DNA from: Thiorhodococcus drewsii AZ1
GTDB taxonomy: Bacteria > Pseudomonadota > Gammaproteobacteria > Chromatiales > Chromatiaceae
Assembly (NCBI RefSeq): GCF_000224065.1
Contig: NZ_AFWT01000012.1
Coordinates: 1 to 64,000, forward strand
Direction: 5' to 3'
DNA length: 64,000 nucleotides
Under the pieces are notes generated by a model. The model was given only the letters and a program-made list of their open reading frames with translations. It ran no database searches and was not told where the DNA came from. Shown piece after piece: positions 1 through 8,345 of the stretch. How positions within the stretch are numbered: the first letter of the stretch is position 1; each line of letters opens with the position of its first letter. Position numbers and translations under genes: made by a program.

Positions 1-152
1 ATCTGTAGCACCTCGGCGATTTGCTCCGCTGTCCAGCCGGTCGCGAGCAGAACAACCGCCTTGATCCGATCAGCCTCGCGTTTATCGCGCGTACCTCGGT
101 GGGCCGCACGCAGTTCCGCGAGTTGCTTATCAGTGAGGTGGTAGTCAGGCAT
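1..152 (-). CDS. IS630-family transposase, N-terminal fragment (cut by window edge)
   Basis: Reading from an ATG at 152 towards position 1 gives about 50 codons beginning MPDYHLTDKQLAELR, with a later stretch reading ATGWTAEQIAEVL. This is the N-terminal helix-turn-helix of IS630/Tc1-type transposases, which bind the element's terminal repeats. The gene runs off the left edge, so the DDE catalytic domain is not visible and I cannot tell whether the copy is intact. No terminal inverted repeat could be assigned between the start codon and the next gene. The family call rests on this N-terminal pattern only. Confidence 0.6.
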   Translation of the reverse strand, partial: MPDYHLTDKQLAELRAAHRGTRDKREADRIKAVVLLATGWTAEQIAEVLQ

Positions 153-258
153 GGCGAAGATTCTACAGATTCGGTTGAGTGTCACAAAATGCCTGTCCGC
201 AAAAAACTCAAATGAGAGCGGTATAGATGGAACATCTGACGCATGCGCCTATTCAACA

Positions 259-1209
259 TCAGCGCAACGTGCGGTTGTGTTCCATATCCATCCACATCGC
301 GAACAGCAAGAACTGCAGGCCGCTCATAAACAGGAACATCGCGAACAGGGCCGAGGTCGCGGCGACCGGACCATGGAAAAGCCGTAAAGTCACCAGATAG
401 AATCCGAACAAGAAGCCGGTTGGGAACAAGACAGTGCCGGCAATATAGAAGAACAGCAACGGATGAAAGTCCCGGATCACATATTTCTGGAGCATCCGGT
501 ACCAGAACAGCCGATGCAGCAGCAATGACAGGCGCGGGATCATCCGCAACGGACGAATTCCAGACTTCTCACCGATCCCATAGATGGGCCGGATCGGAAT
601 ATCTTTGACACGAAAGTCATAGATATTGAGCCGGGTCAGCAGGTCATTGGGCTGACCGTAGCGCCGATACATCTGGTCCCAATCGATGGTACGCAACGCC
701 TTGAGGCTGATCGCGGTGTAACCCGACTGCGAGTCGGCCACATTCCAGTAACCGCTAGCGATCTTGGTCAGAAGCGACAGCATGGCATTACCCAGATAGC
801 GCACGCGGGGGATCATCTGCCAAGCCTCGCCGCTGAACAGCCGATTGCCCTTAGTGTAATCGTACTCGCCGCTCAGTACGGGCTGGACGATGGATTCGAG
901 TTCAGCCGGATCCATCTGGGCGTCGCCGGCCATGACGGCGGTTACCTCAATGCCCTCGTCACGCGCTGCCTTGTAGCCGGTGGCGATGGCGCCACCTACG
1001 CCCTGATTGACCGCATGCCGGATCAGCACCAACCGATCCGGGTCTTTGTCCACATAGCCCTGAACGATGGTACAGGTCTCGTCCCTGCTCACGTCGTCCA
1101 CCACGAAGATACGGTCGACGAAAGCGGGCATGGTCTCGATAACCCGGCCAATCAGCAGGGATTCGTTGTAGCAGGGGACGACGACGGCGATGTGTTGAGC
1201 GTTGAGCAT
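259..1209 (-). CDS. Family 2 glycosyltransferase (DPM1/polyprenyl-phosphate type) with C-terminal membrane helices
   Basis: A 316-residue protein. The GT-A nucleotide-sugar-binding domain is visible at the N terminus (VVVPCYNES near residue 8, VVDDVSRDET near 36, and the metal-binding-type GDAQMDP near 95). The C terminus has two hydrophobic helices (about 248-275 and 283-305), as in membrane-anchored polyprenyl-phosphate glycosyltransferases. It probably transfers a sugar from a nucleotide donor to a lipid phosphate at the inner face of the cytoplasmic membrane. It is followed on the same strand by a GT-C-like membrane protein and pilA, so it could supply lipid-linked sugar for pilin or surface glycosylation. 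That role is inferred from neighbours; substrate and acceptor cannot be read from the sequence. Confidence 0.8.
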   Translation of the reverse strand: MLNAQHIAVVVPCYNESLLIGRVIETMPAFVDRIFVVDDVSRDETCTIVQGYVDKDPDRLVLIRHAVNQGVGGAIATGYKAARDEGIEVTAVMAGDAQMDPAELESIVQPVLSGEYDYTKGNRLFSGEAWQMIPRVRYLGNAMLSLLTKIASGYWNVADSQSGYTAISLKALRTIDWDQMYRRYGQPNDLLTRLNIYDFRVKDIPIRPIYGIGEKSGIRPLRMIPRLSLLLHRLFWYRMLQKYVIRDFHPLLFFYIAGTVLFPTGFLFGFYLVTLRLFHGPVAATSALFAMFLFMSGLQFLLFAMWMDMEHNRTLR

Positions 1210-1237
1210 GAGTTCATTCCGGGCTACAGTGCGCCTC

Positions 1238-1270
1238 GTTTTGCCTTGTTTTGCCTTGTTTTGCCTTTTT
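1238..1270. repeat. Short tandem repeat, 10-bp unit, about three copies
   Basis: The unit TTGCCTTGTT occurs at 1241-1250 and 1251-1260, with a degenerate third copy at 1261-1270, just upstream of the GT2 start codon on the minus strand. Slippage could change leader length, but the tract is outside the reading frame. Confidence 0.7.
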
Positions 1271-1394
1271 TCAGGCTCAGGCGCGAGAATGCGGCCTCGC
1301 CGCCTTAGCGATCATTAATTGACGTGATTCCCTAACCGCAGAGATTCTAGCGCGTGGGGACCAGAGACAAAGTTCAGAGATTGCCATCCATCTG

Positions 1395-3338
1395 CTATGG
1401 CGCTGATATTGATTGGGTCTTCATGTCCTTCTTCATCAGCCTGATCAGCCGCTCGATCTCAGCGATCTTATCGTCGCGCCAGAGCCGTTCGCCCTTGGAT
1501 CTGGGTGGCGTCTCTCGCGCCTTCTGTAAATATGTATCCGCGTCCTCGAAAAGCCCGGCGGTCGCAAGCAACCAGGCTTGATTGAGCGCCACATCGAAAC
1601 TTGGGCGGGCCGCGTAGGCGAGGTCCAGCGACTGTATGGTCGCATTAAGATCGCCTCGCTTTCTTTGGCGGTCTGCCAAAATGCGGTAGAGGAGAGTCCG
1701 CGCCGCCTCATTTCCATAAAAGCGGGGATTACTCAAATAAAGATCGATAATCTTTTCCAGGTCATCCTCTTTGAAATCGCAGCCCTCCTTTTTTGCATTC
1801 TTGGCAATCCAGTCAATACCTTCCAGGCTGCCATGCTCGAAGTGTGCCGAGGGCACCATTTGCTCCAATGAGCCCATGTCACCCCCGATGGGAGGGGCTG
1901 CGGGGTTTCGGCAGCGCTGAATGATAAGGCGCAATAAAGACAAACCCGCGTCGTTAGGATTCAGACGTTGCGCAAGATCGAATTGCTCGATCAGTCGCTC
2001 TGAATCACCGATCTTTGACCAAAATCGAATGGCGCCGATCTGCGCCCGTGCCGAGCCTGGATGCTCGGCTGCCCAGACAGTCGAGATCTGATTCGCATCA
2101 CCCCACACCCTCGCGGATAGAAAGGTGATCAACAGCGTTAAGCTCAGAAACGCGGCGACGCCAACCCGGCTAATGACAGCCAATTTCCCAGACTGATTCA
2201 TCACCCAATAGCTCACAGCGAAGGCAAAACCAAACATAGGCAGATAATTACGATGCTCGAAATAGAGCTCGATCGGCAGAATGGTCGACTCCAGCAGGTG
2301 CGCCAGAAAGAACCAGAGGATCGCAAAGGCCAGTAATGGATTACGCCGCCTCCGCCAGATGGCAAAACCAATGAGGCTGAAGATGGTGATGATCGACAGC
2401 AGGGTGGTCGCGGGTTCAAGCAATCCGCGCGAGATCATAAAGTCGTCGTGATAGGGGCCGGAGGCTGAAATCGAGGGCAACAGAATCACCCGCAAATATT
2501 GCATCAGAACGCGCGACTCGGTGAGCAGCCGCTCGATCATGTTGAAGTCGCGCTTGAGATAGAGTTGATCGATATAAGGCAGAATTGAAAAGAAGTAGGC
2601 GACGATGGCTAGAAGGGGTACGCCCAGGAACAACCAGGCCCAAAATCGCCAGTAATCAGGTCGTGGCGGACGATCGCGCGCAAGCAGGGTCGCCTCTATA
2701 ACCATTACATAACAGACCGTCATGATAGCGGTCTCTTTACTGAAGATGCCCAACACGAGAAAAGAACCGAACCCAAGAATCATCCATCGGTAGCCGGCAA
2801 TTGGACGGTCAACTGCCAGGCGTCGGCCATGCAGATAGGAAACAAGCGCCAGGAGCGAAAAGGTGCCCGCCAGCAGGGTCATACGCTGGATCACCATCAT
2901 TGTCGGTGATAGATGCAGGGGGTGAACCAGCCACAATGACATGACCAACAGCGCGATCCAATCGGCGTGGTTCGGGTCGGTATCTCGATTACATATCAGA
3001 TTCGCCAACATGCGAGCAAACAGGAAGACGAGCACACCGTTCAAGAGATGCAAGAGCACATTGAGGCGCTTAAAACCATATGCAGTGGTCGGCCATGCAT
3101 TATCGTTGATAAGAAGTGACAGATAAGAGAGTTGGCGCCCGATTGCGCGCTCGCCACTAAATATCAGTTGATAGACATCGGACAGGGTATCGATCTGACC
3201 ATTGTCGCCGGCCAACTTTGGTAAATGGATAAAATCATCTAACAGAAAAGGGCCGGAGAGTCCGGGGGAGAGGATTGCAAACCCCAACACAAGGATTAGC
3301 GGGAACAGGACAACAACGATTAGCGAGGATCGCTTCAT
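1395..3338 (-). CDS. GT-C-like multi-pass membrane protein with C-terminal TPR-like region; candidate pilin or protein glycosyltransferase
   Basis: A 647-residue protein. The first about 400 residues hold roughly ten hydrophobic segments. Just after the first helix is an acidic pair in FLLDDF (about residues 31-36), the position where GT-C enzymes (PMT, TMTC type) carry catalytic acidic residues in the first external loop. The C-terminal about 220 residues are soluble and helical with TPR-like spacing (e.g. LAYAARPSFDVALNQAWLLATAG). The architecture resembles TMTC-like O-glycosyltransferases, which move sugar from a polyprenyl-phosphate donor to proteins outside the membrane. Position between pilA and a lipid-linked GT2 supports pilin O-glycosylation, as for pilin-adjacent enzymes in Pseudomonas. 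No sequence proof of activity; it could also act on lipopolysaccharide. Confidence 0.6.
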   Translation of the reverse strand: MKRSSLIVVVLFPLILVLGFAILSPGLSGPFLLDDFIHLPKLAGDNGQIDTLSDVYQLIFSGERAIGRQLSYLSLLINDNAWPTTAYGFKRLNVLLHLLNGVLVFLFARMLANLICNRDTDPNHADWIALLVMSLWLVHPLHLSPTMMVIQRMTLLAGTFSLLALVSYLHGRRLAVDRPIAGYRWMILGFGSFLVLGIFSKETAIMTVCYVMVIEATLLARDRPPRPDYWRFWAWLFLGVPLLAIVAYFFSILPYIDQLYLKRDFNMIERLLTESRVLMQYLRVILLPSISASGPYHDDFMISRGLLEPATTLLSIITIFSLIGFAIWRRRRNPLLAFAILWFFLAHLLESTILPIELYFEHRNYLPMFGFAFAVSYWVMNQSGKLAVISRVGVAAFLSLTLLITFLSARVWGDANQISTVWAAEHPGSARAQIGAIRFWSKIGDSERLIEQFDLAQRLNPNDAGLSLLRLIIQRCRNPAAPPIGGDMGSLEQMVPSAHFEHGSLEGIDWIAKNAKKEGCDFKEDDLEKIIDLYLSNPRFYGNEAARTLLYRILADRQRKRGDLNATIQSLDLAYAARPSFDVALNQAWLLATAGLFEDADTYLQKARETPPRSKGERLWRDDKIAEIERLIRLMKKDMKTQSISAP

Positions 3339-3509
3339 AAAAAATTAATAACAAAATCAGCGTGCAAGTACTGCACTAGAATAATTCATGCAGCGCACAA
3401 ACATTAGAAAAGTTTCACTAACAAGTTACGCATGGTTTTAATTGAAAGCGCCTAGCAAAGATGCTTGCTAATAACATAGCGCATAACTCGTTGTCTCTCT
3501 CGCTACTTA

Positions 3510-3647
3510 AGTATTGATGCGTCGATCATCGTTCCGGCCACCCTACAGCGATCCACGCGTAGCAATATATAAAATCACCGAGTTGCGAAGCAAAGACCAT
3601 GCGTTATTTCTGGTTTTGGCCGGAACGATGATCGACCCCAGTATTGA
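3510..3647. mobile_element. MITE-like element: about 122 bp with 23-bp terminal inverted repeats, flanked by 8-bp direct repeats
   Basis: A perfect 20-bp inverted repeat lies at 3521-3540 and 3617-3636. Taken to the apparent tips (3518 and 3639) the arms are 23 bp with two mismatches. Immediately outside both tips is the direct repeat AGTATTGA (3510-3517 and 3640-3647), as expected of a target-site duplication. The about 76-bp interior has no coding potential. This is the structure of a non-autonomous miniature transposable element mobilised in trans by a family making 8-bp duplications. No matching transposase is in the window, so the family is not assigned. Confidence 0.65.
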
Positions 3648-3669
3648 CTTGCTTCATATCAATATAAAA

Positions 3670-3693
3670 CCCCCGAAGTCACCTTAGGGGGTT
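3670..3693 (-). terminator. Rho-independent terminator of pilA
   Basis: On the minus strand, 20 bp after the pilA stop, CCCCCTAAG pairs with CTTCGGGGG across a GTGA loop with one mismatch, followed by TTTTAT. It should end pilA transcription and insulate the downstream glycosyltransferase gene. Confidence 0.8.
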
Positions 3694-3714
3694 TGTCTGG
3701 TCCAGCACCCAGGC

Positions 3715-4146
3715 TTAACGGCAGTTTGCGGGCAGATATTTACGCGCGACGGTGTTAGACGTTGTCGCCGTATCGCAAACCCAGTTAATGTTGCCAGGAG
3801 TAAAAGAACCTTGATAAATGAGGGTATTACTCGCCGCTGCCAGGCCAATCGCAGTCGCTCTGTAGGTAATCGTAATCGTACGACCACCGATTGCAATACC
3901 CTGTACGTATTGGCTGCTTGGTGAGGTAAACCCTGCCGAAGTATTATTGGTAGGCCATGTATTCATCGCAAGCCGATGCTCCGAAACGGCTGTTTTAGCT
4001 GAGGTAGCAAGGCCAATACCCTCAGAGACTTTTGAGCGAATGATATAATCCTGATACGCCGGAATCGCAATCGCCGCCAAAATACCAATGATCGCCACAA
4101 CGATCATGAGTTCGATTAGGGTAAAGCCTTGTTGAACCTTTTTCAT
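3715..4146 (-). CDS. pilA: Type IV major pilin PilA
   Basis: A 143-residue type IVa prepilin. The short basic leader MKKVQQG precedes the PilD cleavage/methylation site (G7/F8) and the conserved [20 protein letters not shown] helix with Glu at mature position 5. Two C-terminal cysteines (in WVCDT and LPANCR) form the usual disulfide D-region. The reading frame is open to 4287, but the start at 4146 is set by the leader peptide and by GGAGAAA just upstream. The pilin is extruded as a periplasmic/surface fibre for twitching, adhesion or DNA uptake. It is monocistronic, with a sigma-54 promoter upstream and a strong terminator downstream. The neighbouring GT-C-like protein is a candidate modifier. 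Confidence 0.95.
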   Translation of the reverse strand: MKKVQQGFTLIELMIVVAIIGILAAIAIPAYQDYIIRSKVSEGIGLATSAKTAVSEHRLAMNTWPTNNTSAGFTSPSSQYVQGIAIGGRTITITYRATAIGLAAASNTLIYQGSFTPGNINWVCDTATTSNTVARKYLPANCR

Positions 4147-4248
4147 GGATTTCTCCGCAATGGATGTTGAAACCGTCTGAGCGAGCGGGGAGGCTTGATG
4201 CGGCCTGATGCGTCTCGCCGCGCCGCTGATGTCTCCCGAGGCGGATAA

Positions 4249-4264
4249 AGCAGCTTGCATGCCA
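4249..4264 (-). promoter_or_regulatory. Sigma-54 (-24/-12) promoter of pilA
   Basis: On the minus strand the sequence is TGGCATGCAAGCTGCT, a GG-N10-GC match to the TGGCAC-N5-TTGC sigma-54 consensus with only two or so deviations. It lies about 100 nt upstream of the pilA start, the arrangement of PilS/PilR-activated pilA promoters. The PilR genes are not in the window. Confidence 0.7.
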
Positions 4265-4409
4265 TTTTTCAATGGTTTTGCGGTCAAGGCTCAGGAACCC
4301 ACGCCATGACTAGAGCCGAGACGCCAGACGCCCCGTCTTCGCCCACCCAATCGGCCTCACCCGCGCATGTCCCTAATTCCAAAATCGTCACATGCTGACC
4401 AGAAATGTC

Positions 4410-4522
4410 AGCAACTGTGCCCTCCACCATTGTGCGGCGAGGACATCGACCTGCTCGCCCAACCCGACGCACTCTATCAGGCGGCCAAGGCCAAGCAAGC
4501 ATCCCGAACGCTGGAGCACTGA
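4410..4522 (+). pseudogene. Degenerate coding remnant, possibly the tail of an IS3-type transposase
   Basis: A short forward frame ending at a TGA at 4520 reads GEDIDLLAQPDALYQAAKAK, which I recall as resembling the C-terminal tail of IS3-family OrfB transposases. Frame breaks occur on both sides and there is no complete ORF or terminal repeat. The stretch 4288-4605 otherwise looks like non-coding debris. Low certainty: the family assignment is from memory of the motif only. Confidence 0.3.
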
Positions 4523-4605
4523 CACGCGCAACTGGTAGCCCGATACCACCGTCTTCCTCACCCCCCTGAAAACCCATGTGCCCTTAATGCGTTTCAGAAA
4601 GCGCA

Positions 4606-6195
4606 TCAATCGACTCGCCGCCAATCGGCCTGCACCAAATTCCGAACCTGACCATCGAAAACCAGTCCAAGCTCGAACAGCCCCTTGCCGGGTAGATCCC
4701 GGTATTTAGCGCTGTAGTCGCGGGCGCGGATCTGGGCCAGGGCGGGGTTGGTGGATTCGCCCTTCTCCCCTGCCCCACTTCCCTCCGGTTTGCGGTTGAG
4801 CTTGATCTCGATGACGTAGATGTAGCCGGCGAGCTTGGCGGTCAAATCGACCTGGCCGTGATTGCTGATGTCCTCGGGAATGATCTCGGCGTTGAGGCTG
4901 GCGAGGAAGGCGTAGAGCACGCTGGCGTAGTAGCCCTCGCTTTCGGGTAGGTCGTTGTGGGTGAAGTTGCGCCAAGGAATGCCAGCGAACAGGCGCTTGA
5001 TGGCGGCGATGAATGCATCGACGTCGCCGCAAGACAGGGGGCCGTAGACGGATTTCTGCCATTCGAGCCGCTCGCTAGGCAGGCGCTCAGTGTAGGCGTC
5101 GATCAGGTGATTCGCCAAGGCGTGGCGGACCTCCTGGTTGGGGATGCGCAGGGCGAAGAGCCATTGACCGAAGCGCTCGCGCGTGTCGGCGATGGTGAGA
5201 TAACCGGTCTGGAATAGCAGGGTCACCGGGTCGATGCGTTCGATGTCGAAGGAGTCGAGGATCTCCTCGCTGGCTTCGATGCCTTCGAGGTCGGGCAGGA
5301 AGAGGCGACGGTTCCGAAGCAGCTCGATCAGAAAGCTGGGGTTGCCGGTCTCGAACCAGTAGTTGCGAAATTGGTTCGCTTCGCTGATGAAGAGCAGGAT
5401 ATCGAAGGGGTTATAGACCGATTCACCTCGAAAGGCATAACCGTTGTACCACTGCTTAAGACGCGCCCAGTCGACGCCCCGCAGATGCTCCCTAAAACTC
5501 GTCTCCAGATCCAACTGGGTGTAGCCGCAAATGGCGCCGAAGGCGGCGGACAGCGTGATGTCGCGCAGTTGGTTGATACCCGAGAAGAGGCTGACCTTGC
5601 TGAATTTGGTCACGCCGGTCATTAAGACGAGCTGAATATGGGCATCCTGCCCCTTGATGGCCGAGTAGAGATTCTTCAGCCCTTCGCGCACCTCGGCGGC
5701 ACGGGCGAGGTCGGTGATGTTGTCGAGGATGGGCTTGTCGTATTCGTCGACCAGGATCACGACCCGCTGACCGGCTGCGGCGTGGGCGCGGATGATCAGC
5801 TCGGACAGACAGCCAGGAATGTCGTTGCGCGTCCGGTCACAAAACACGCCCAGGCGCTCGGCATTCTCCTTCAACATCCATTCGATGCGTAGATCCAGTT
5901 CGGCACGACTCCGCAGCACACCAGCGGAAAAATCGAGCCGGATCACCGGATGGCGCTTGCTCCAGTCCCAGCGTTCATGGATGTAAAGCCCGCGAAACAG
6001 CACCTCGCTGCCTTCGTGAAGCTCTTTGAGGGTGTCGAGGAACAGGCTCTTGCCGAAGCGGCGCGGGCGTGAGAGGAAGTAGTATTTGCCGCTGCTCGCC
6101 AACGCCCAGGCGTGGTCGGTCTTGTCGACGTAGACGTAGCCCTCCTCGATGATCTCGCGGAAGGTTTGGATGCCGATCGGGAGTTTTTTCAGCAT
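4606..6195 (-). CDS. AAA-ATPase-like / PD-(D/E)XK nuclease-superfamily protein
   Basis: A 529-residue protein of the AAA-ATPase_like plus PDDEXK_9 architecture. The N terminus reads LPIGIQTFREI followed by YVDKT, the family's usual opening. The Walker A-like loop RPRRFGKS is at about 43-50 and Walker B VVILVDEYDKPI at about 145-156. The C-terminal nuclease-like core has D450 and E463-I-K465. Such proteins occur in many copies in Chromatiaceae and Bacteroidetes; their function is not established, and mobile or defence-related roles have been suggested. Start chosen at 6195 because family members begin at or near MLKKLPIG; an upstream in-frame ATG at 6246 adds 17 unlikely residues. It is divergent from ribF and not in an operon. 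All visible motif residues are intact. Confidence 0.85.
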   Translation of the reverse strand: MLKKLPIGIQTFREIIEEGYVYVDKTDHAWALASSGKYYFLSRPRRFGKSLFLDTLKELHEGSEVLFRGLYIHERWDWSKRHPVIRLDFSAGVLRSRAELDLRIEWMLKENAERLGVFCDRTRNDIPGCLSELIIRAHAAAGQRVVILVDEYDKPILDNITDLARAAEVREGLKNLYSAIKGQDAHIQLVLMTGVTKFSKVSLFSGINQLRDITLSAAFGAICGYTQLDLETSFREHLRGVDWARLKQWYNGYAFRGESVYNPFDILLFISEANQFRNYWFETGNPSFLIELLRNRRLFLPDLEGIEASEEILDSFDIERIDPVTLLFQTGYLTIADTRERFGQWLFALRIPNQEVRHALANHLIDAYTERLPSERLEWQKSVYGPLSCGDVDAFIAAIKRLFAGIPWRNFTHNDLPESEGYYASVLYAFLASLNAEIIPEDISNHGQVDLTAKLAGYIYVIEIKLNRKPEGSGAGEKGESTNPALAQIRARDYSAKYRDLPGKGLFELGLVFDGQVRNLVQADWRRVD

Positions 6196-6418
6196 GGCGT
6201 ATCGCTCGGATGTTGCTCGTCCGCTGAACGCAGTGCGACCGGGCATTCGATCGCATCTCGATACGAACTAGCCCATCCTATCAGTGAATCAGGCCGGGAT
6301 TGCGGCGAGTGTAGCGCGCCGACCCAAATGCCGGCGCAAATCTGACCCAAACGCGCTGAATCACGTATAATCGGCGCCCTTTCGTGACTCATTGCCGACC
6401 CCGACTCCCAGCAAATCC

Positions 6419-7369
6419 ATGAGGCTTATCCGAGGCTTGCACAACCTGCGTCCCGATGACCGGGGCTGTGTCGCCACCATCGGCAATTTCGATGGGGTCC
6501 ATCTTGGCCACCGGGCCGTTTTCACGCGTCTGCTCGCGCGAGGGCGTGAATTGGGGCTGCCGGCGACCGTCATCATTTTCGAGCCTCAACCGATGGAGTA
6601 TTTCGCGCCCTCCACCGCGCCGGCGAGGCTCACTCGACTGCGCGAGAAATTGACGGCGATCCGCGAGGATGGCATCGAAAGGGTCATGCTGCTGGAGTTC
6701 GGCCCCAGGCTGGCGACGCTGGACGCACGGGCCTTCGTTCAGCGGCTGCTGATCGATGGGCTCGGAGTGAAATTCCTGCTGGTGGGGGACGATTTCCGCT
6801 TCGGGCATGCTCGGACGGGAGATTACGCCCTGCTGCGCGAGATGGGTACGTCCGCGCGTCGTGACGGCCACGGCTTCGAGGTCGCAAACCTGCACACCAT
6901 CACCCAGGCCGAGGAGCGCATCAGCAGCACGCGGGTGCGTGAGGCGCTGGCGCGCGGCGATCTGGAACAGGCCAGGCATCTGCTCGGGCGGCCCTATCGC
7001 ATGCAAGGCCGGGTGGCGCATGGCGACAAGCGTGGTCGCTCGATCGGCTTCCCCACCGCCAACATCCATCTGCATCGACGCGCAAGCCCATTGCGCGGCG
7101 TCTTCGCCGTCATGGTCGATGGGGTCGGAGACAGTCCCTGGCCGGGTGTCGCCAACGTTGGCAGCCGTCCGACCGTCGACGGTCACGAAGATCGGCTGGA
7201 GGTCCATCTGTTCGGGTTCGACCGAACGATTTATGGCCATCAACTCACGGTCGAGTTCCGGCTCAAGCTGCGCGACGAGATCCGTTTCGATTCCTTCGAG
7301 GCGCTCAAGACACAGATCGCACTGGATGCGGCAGCCGCGCGGTCTTTTCTGGGCGTTCCGCCCGTTTAG
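6419..7369 (+). CDS. ribF: Bifunctional riboflavin kinase / FAD synthetase RibF
   Basis: A 316-residue cytoplasmic enzyme that phosphorylates riboflavin to FMN and adenylylates FMN to FAD. The N-terminal nucleotidyltransferase domain shows GNFDGVHLGH (about 22-31) and the SSTRVREAL motif (about 170). The C-terminal flavokinase domain shows GFPTANIHL (about 206). Length matches the family. The ATG at 6419 (MRLIRGL) is preferred over one at 6392 because it gives the canonical N terminus. FAD and FMN made here would serve the flavoproteins encoded next door (Fpr, RnfC, RnfD, RnfG), although ribF is transcribed towards them from the opposite strand and ends at a shared terminator. Confidence 0.95.
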   Translation: MRLIRGLHNLRPDDRGCVATIGNFDGVHLGHRAVFTRLLARGRELGLPATVIIFEPQPMEYFAPSTAPARLTRLREKLTAIREDGIERVMLLEFGPRLATLDARAFVQRLLIDGLGVKFLLVGDDFRFGHARTGDYALLREMGTSARRDGHGFEVANLHTITQAEERISSTRVREALARGDLEQARHLLGRPYRMQGRVAHGDKRGRSIGFPTANIHLHRRASPLRGVFAVMVDGVGDSPWPGVANVGSRPTVDGHEDRLEVHLFGFDRTIYGHQLTVEFRLKLRDEIRFDSFEALKTQIALDAAAARSFLGVPPV

Positions 7370-7390
7370 AGACCGCCTATTCGAGCCACG

Positions 7391-7419
7391 AAAAAAGGGG
7401 CGCCAGGCGCCCCTTTTTT
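7391..7419. terminator. Bidirectional rho-independent terminator between ribF and fpr
   Basis: A near-perfect palindrome: six A, then GGGGCGCC, a one-base centre, GGCGCCCC, then six T. GC stem and flanking A/T runs make it work on both strands, ending ribF (+) and the rnf-fpr cluster (-). Confidence 0.9.
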
Positions 7420-7436
7420 CATTCAGAACTTGGGGT

Positions 7437-8297
7437 TCAATCGTAGATGAGTTCGGACCAGCGACCGTCCTCGATCATCTTCCGCTTGATCTCTTTCCAA
7501 GCCTCCTCGGATCCGGCCTGCTCGGCCATCACCTTGTCGAACACCGTCGCCACCTTGCCGAGTCCGGAGAGGAAGACGTGGGTATTGGATTCGTTGATCA
7601 GACGCCAGGCATCGGCAACGTTATGGGCAAGACCCTGCTCCAGCGCCTGCGAGGAGGTCTCCAGCGGACGGGTGCCGAGCGCACGGAAGGCCTTGAAGGT
7701 CTTGTCGTCGTAGTAGTTGGCGAGGTCGGTGGTCTCGTCGTTGGCGTACATGAGGTCGAGACCGCTGTGGCCGCCGTAGTAGAGACGCACCTGGCCCTTC
7801 CAGTCGCCGCGACGCTCGTAGATGAGCTGGGCGAAGGCGCGGAACGGGGCGATGCCGGTTCCGGTGCCGATCATGAGCAGGTTGGCACGGTTGTCCAACG
7901 GCATCTTGAACGGGCTCAGATGCGGACCGTTGATGCTGATACGATCGCCGACCTGGGCGTCGCAGAGATAGTTGGAGGCGACGCCCGGATAGCGCTCGCC
8001 ACTCACCTCGTCGAGATAGAAGCAGCGACGCACCAGGATGTCCACCTGCACGCCCGAGCCCACCGGAAGGTTGCGGGCGTTGGCGATCGAATAGCGACGC
8101 AGATGGTAGGCGTTGCCGAAGTCGTGCGGACCGGGCACCAGCACGCCGATGCTCTGGCCTTCGACGAACTGGAAGGCGGGATCCAGCACCTCCAGCGTGA
8201 TATGGCGCACCTCATCGGTCTGTTCGGAAGTGACCCGCTGCGACGCCTTGATGACGGCCTCGGTCGTCGGGCCGATTTCCGATGGGAACTGACTCAT
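7437..8297 (-). CDS. fpr: Ferredoxin-NADP+ reductase (FNR superfamily)
   Basis: A 286-residue FAD/NAD(P)-binding oxidoreductase. The FAD motif RRYSIANA is near residue 80, the pyridine-nucleotide motif GTGTGIAPFRAF near 146, and the C terminus ends SELIYD with a penultimate aromatic residue as in FNRs. It would exchange electrons between ferredoxin (or flavodoxin) and NADP(H). It is the last gene of the minus-strand rnf/nifJ cluster, 48 bp after the small Cys-rich membrane gene. This suggests one regulon interconverting reduced ferredoxin, NADH (Rnf) and NADPH (Fpr). Start at 8297 is set by GAGGAG about 10 nt upstream; an in-frame ATG at 8330 lacks such a site. NADP versus NAD preference cannot be read with certainty. 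Confidence 0.88.
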   Translation of the reverse strand: MSQFPSEIGPTTEAVIKASQRVTSEQTDEVRHITLEVLDPAFQFVEGQSIGVLVPGPHDFGNAYHLRRYSIANARNLPVGSGVQVDILVRRCFYLDEVSGERYPGVASNYLCDAQVGDRISINGPHLSPFKMPLDNRANLLMIGTGTGIAPFRAFAQLIYERRGDWKGQVRLYYGGHSGLDLMYANDETTDLANYYDDKTFKAFRALGTRPLETSSQALEQGLAHNVADAWRLINESNTHVFLSGLGKVATVFDKVMAEQAGSEEAWKEIKRKMIEDGRWSELIYD

Positions 8298-8345
8298 CCG
8301 ATAACTCCTCGACCCTGTGCCGATGGGCACGGGATCATACGTTGG

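Noticed and set aside
1238-1270. Tandem repeat as a phase-variation switch of the GT2 gene
   Set aside because: The repeat is upstream of the start codon, the unit is 10 bp with only about three copies, and it does not overlap a clear promoter spacer.
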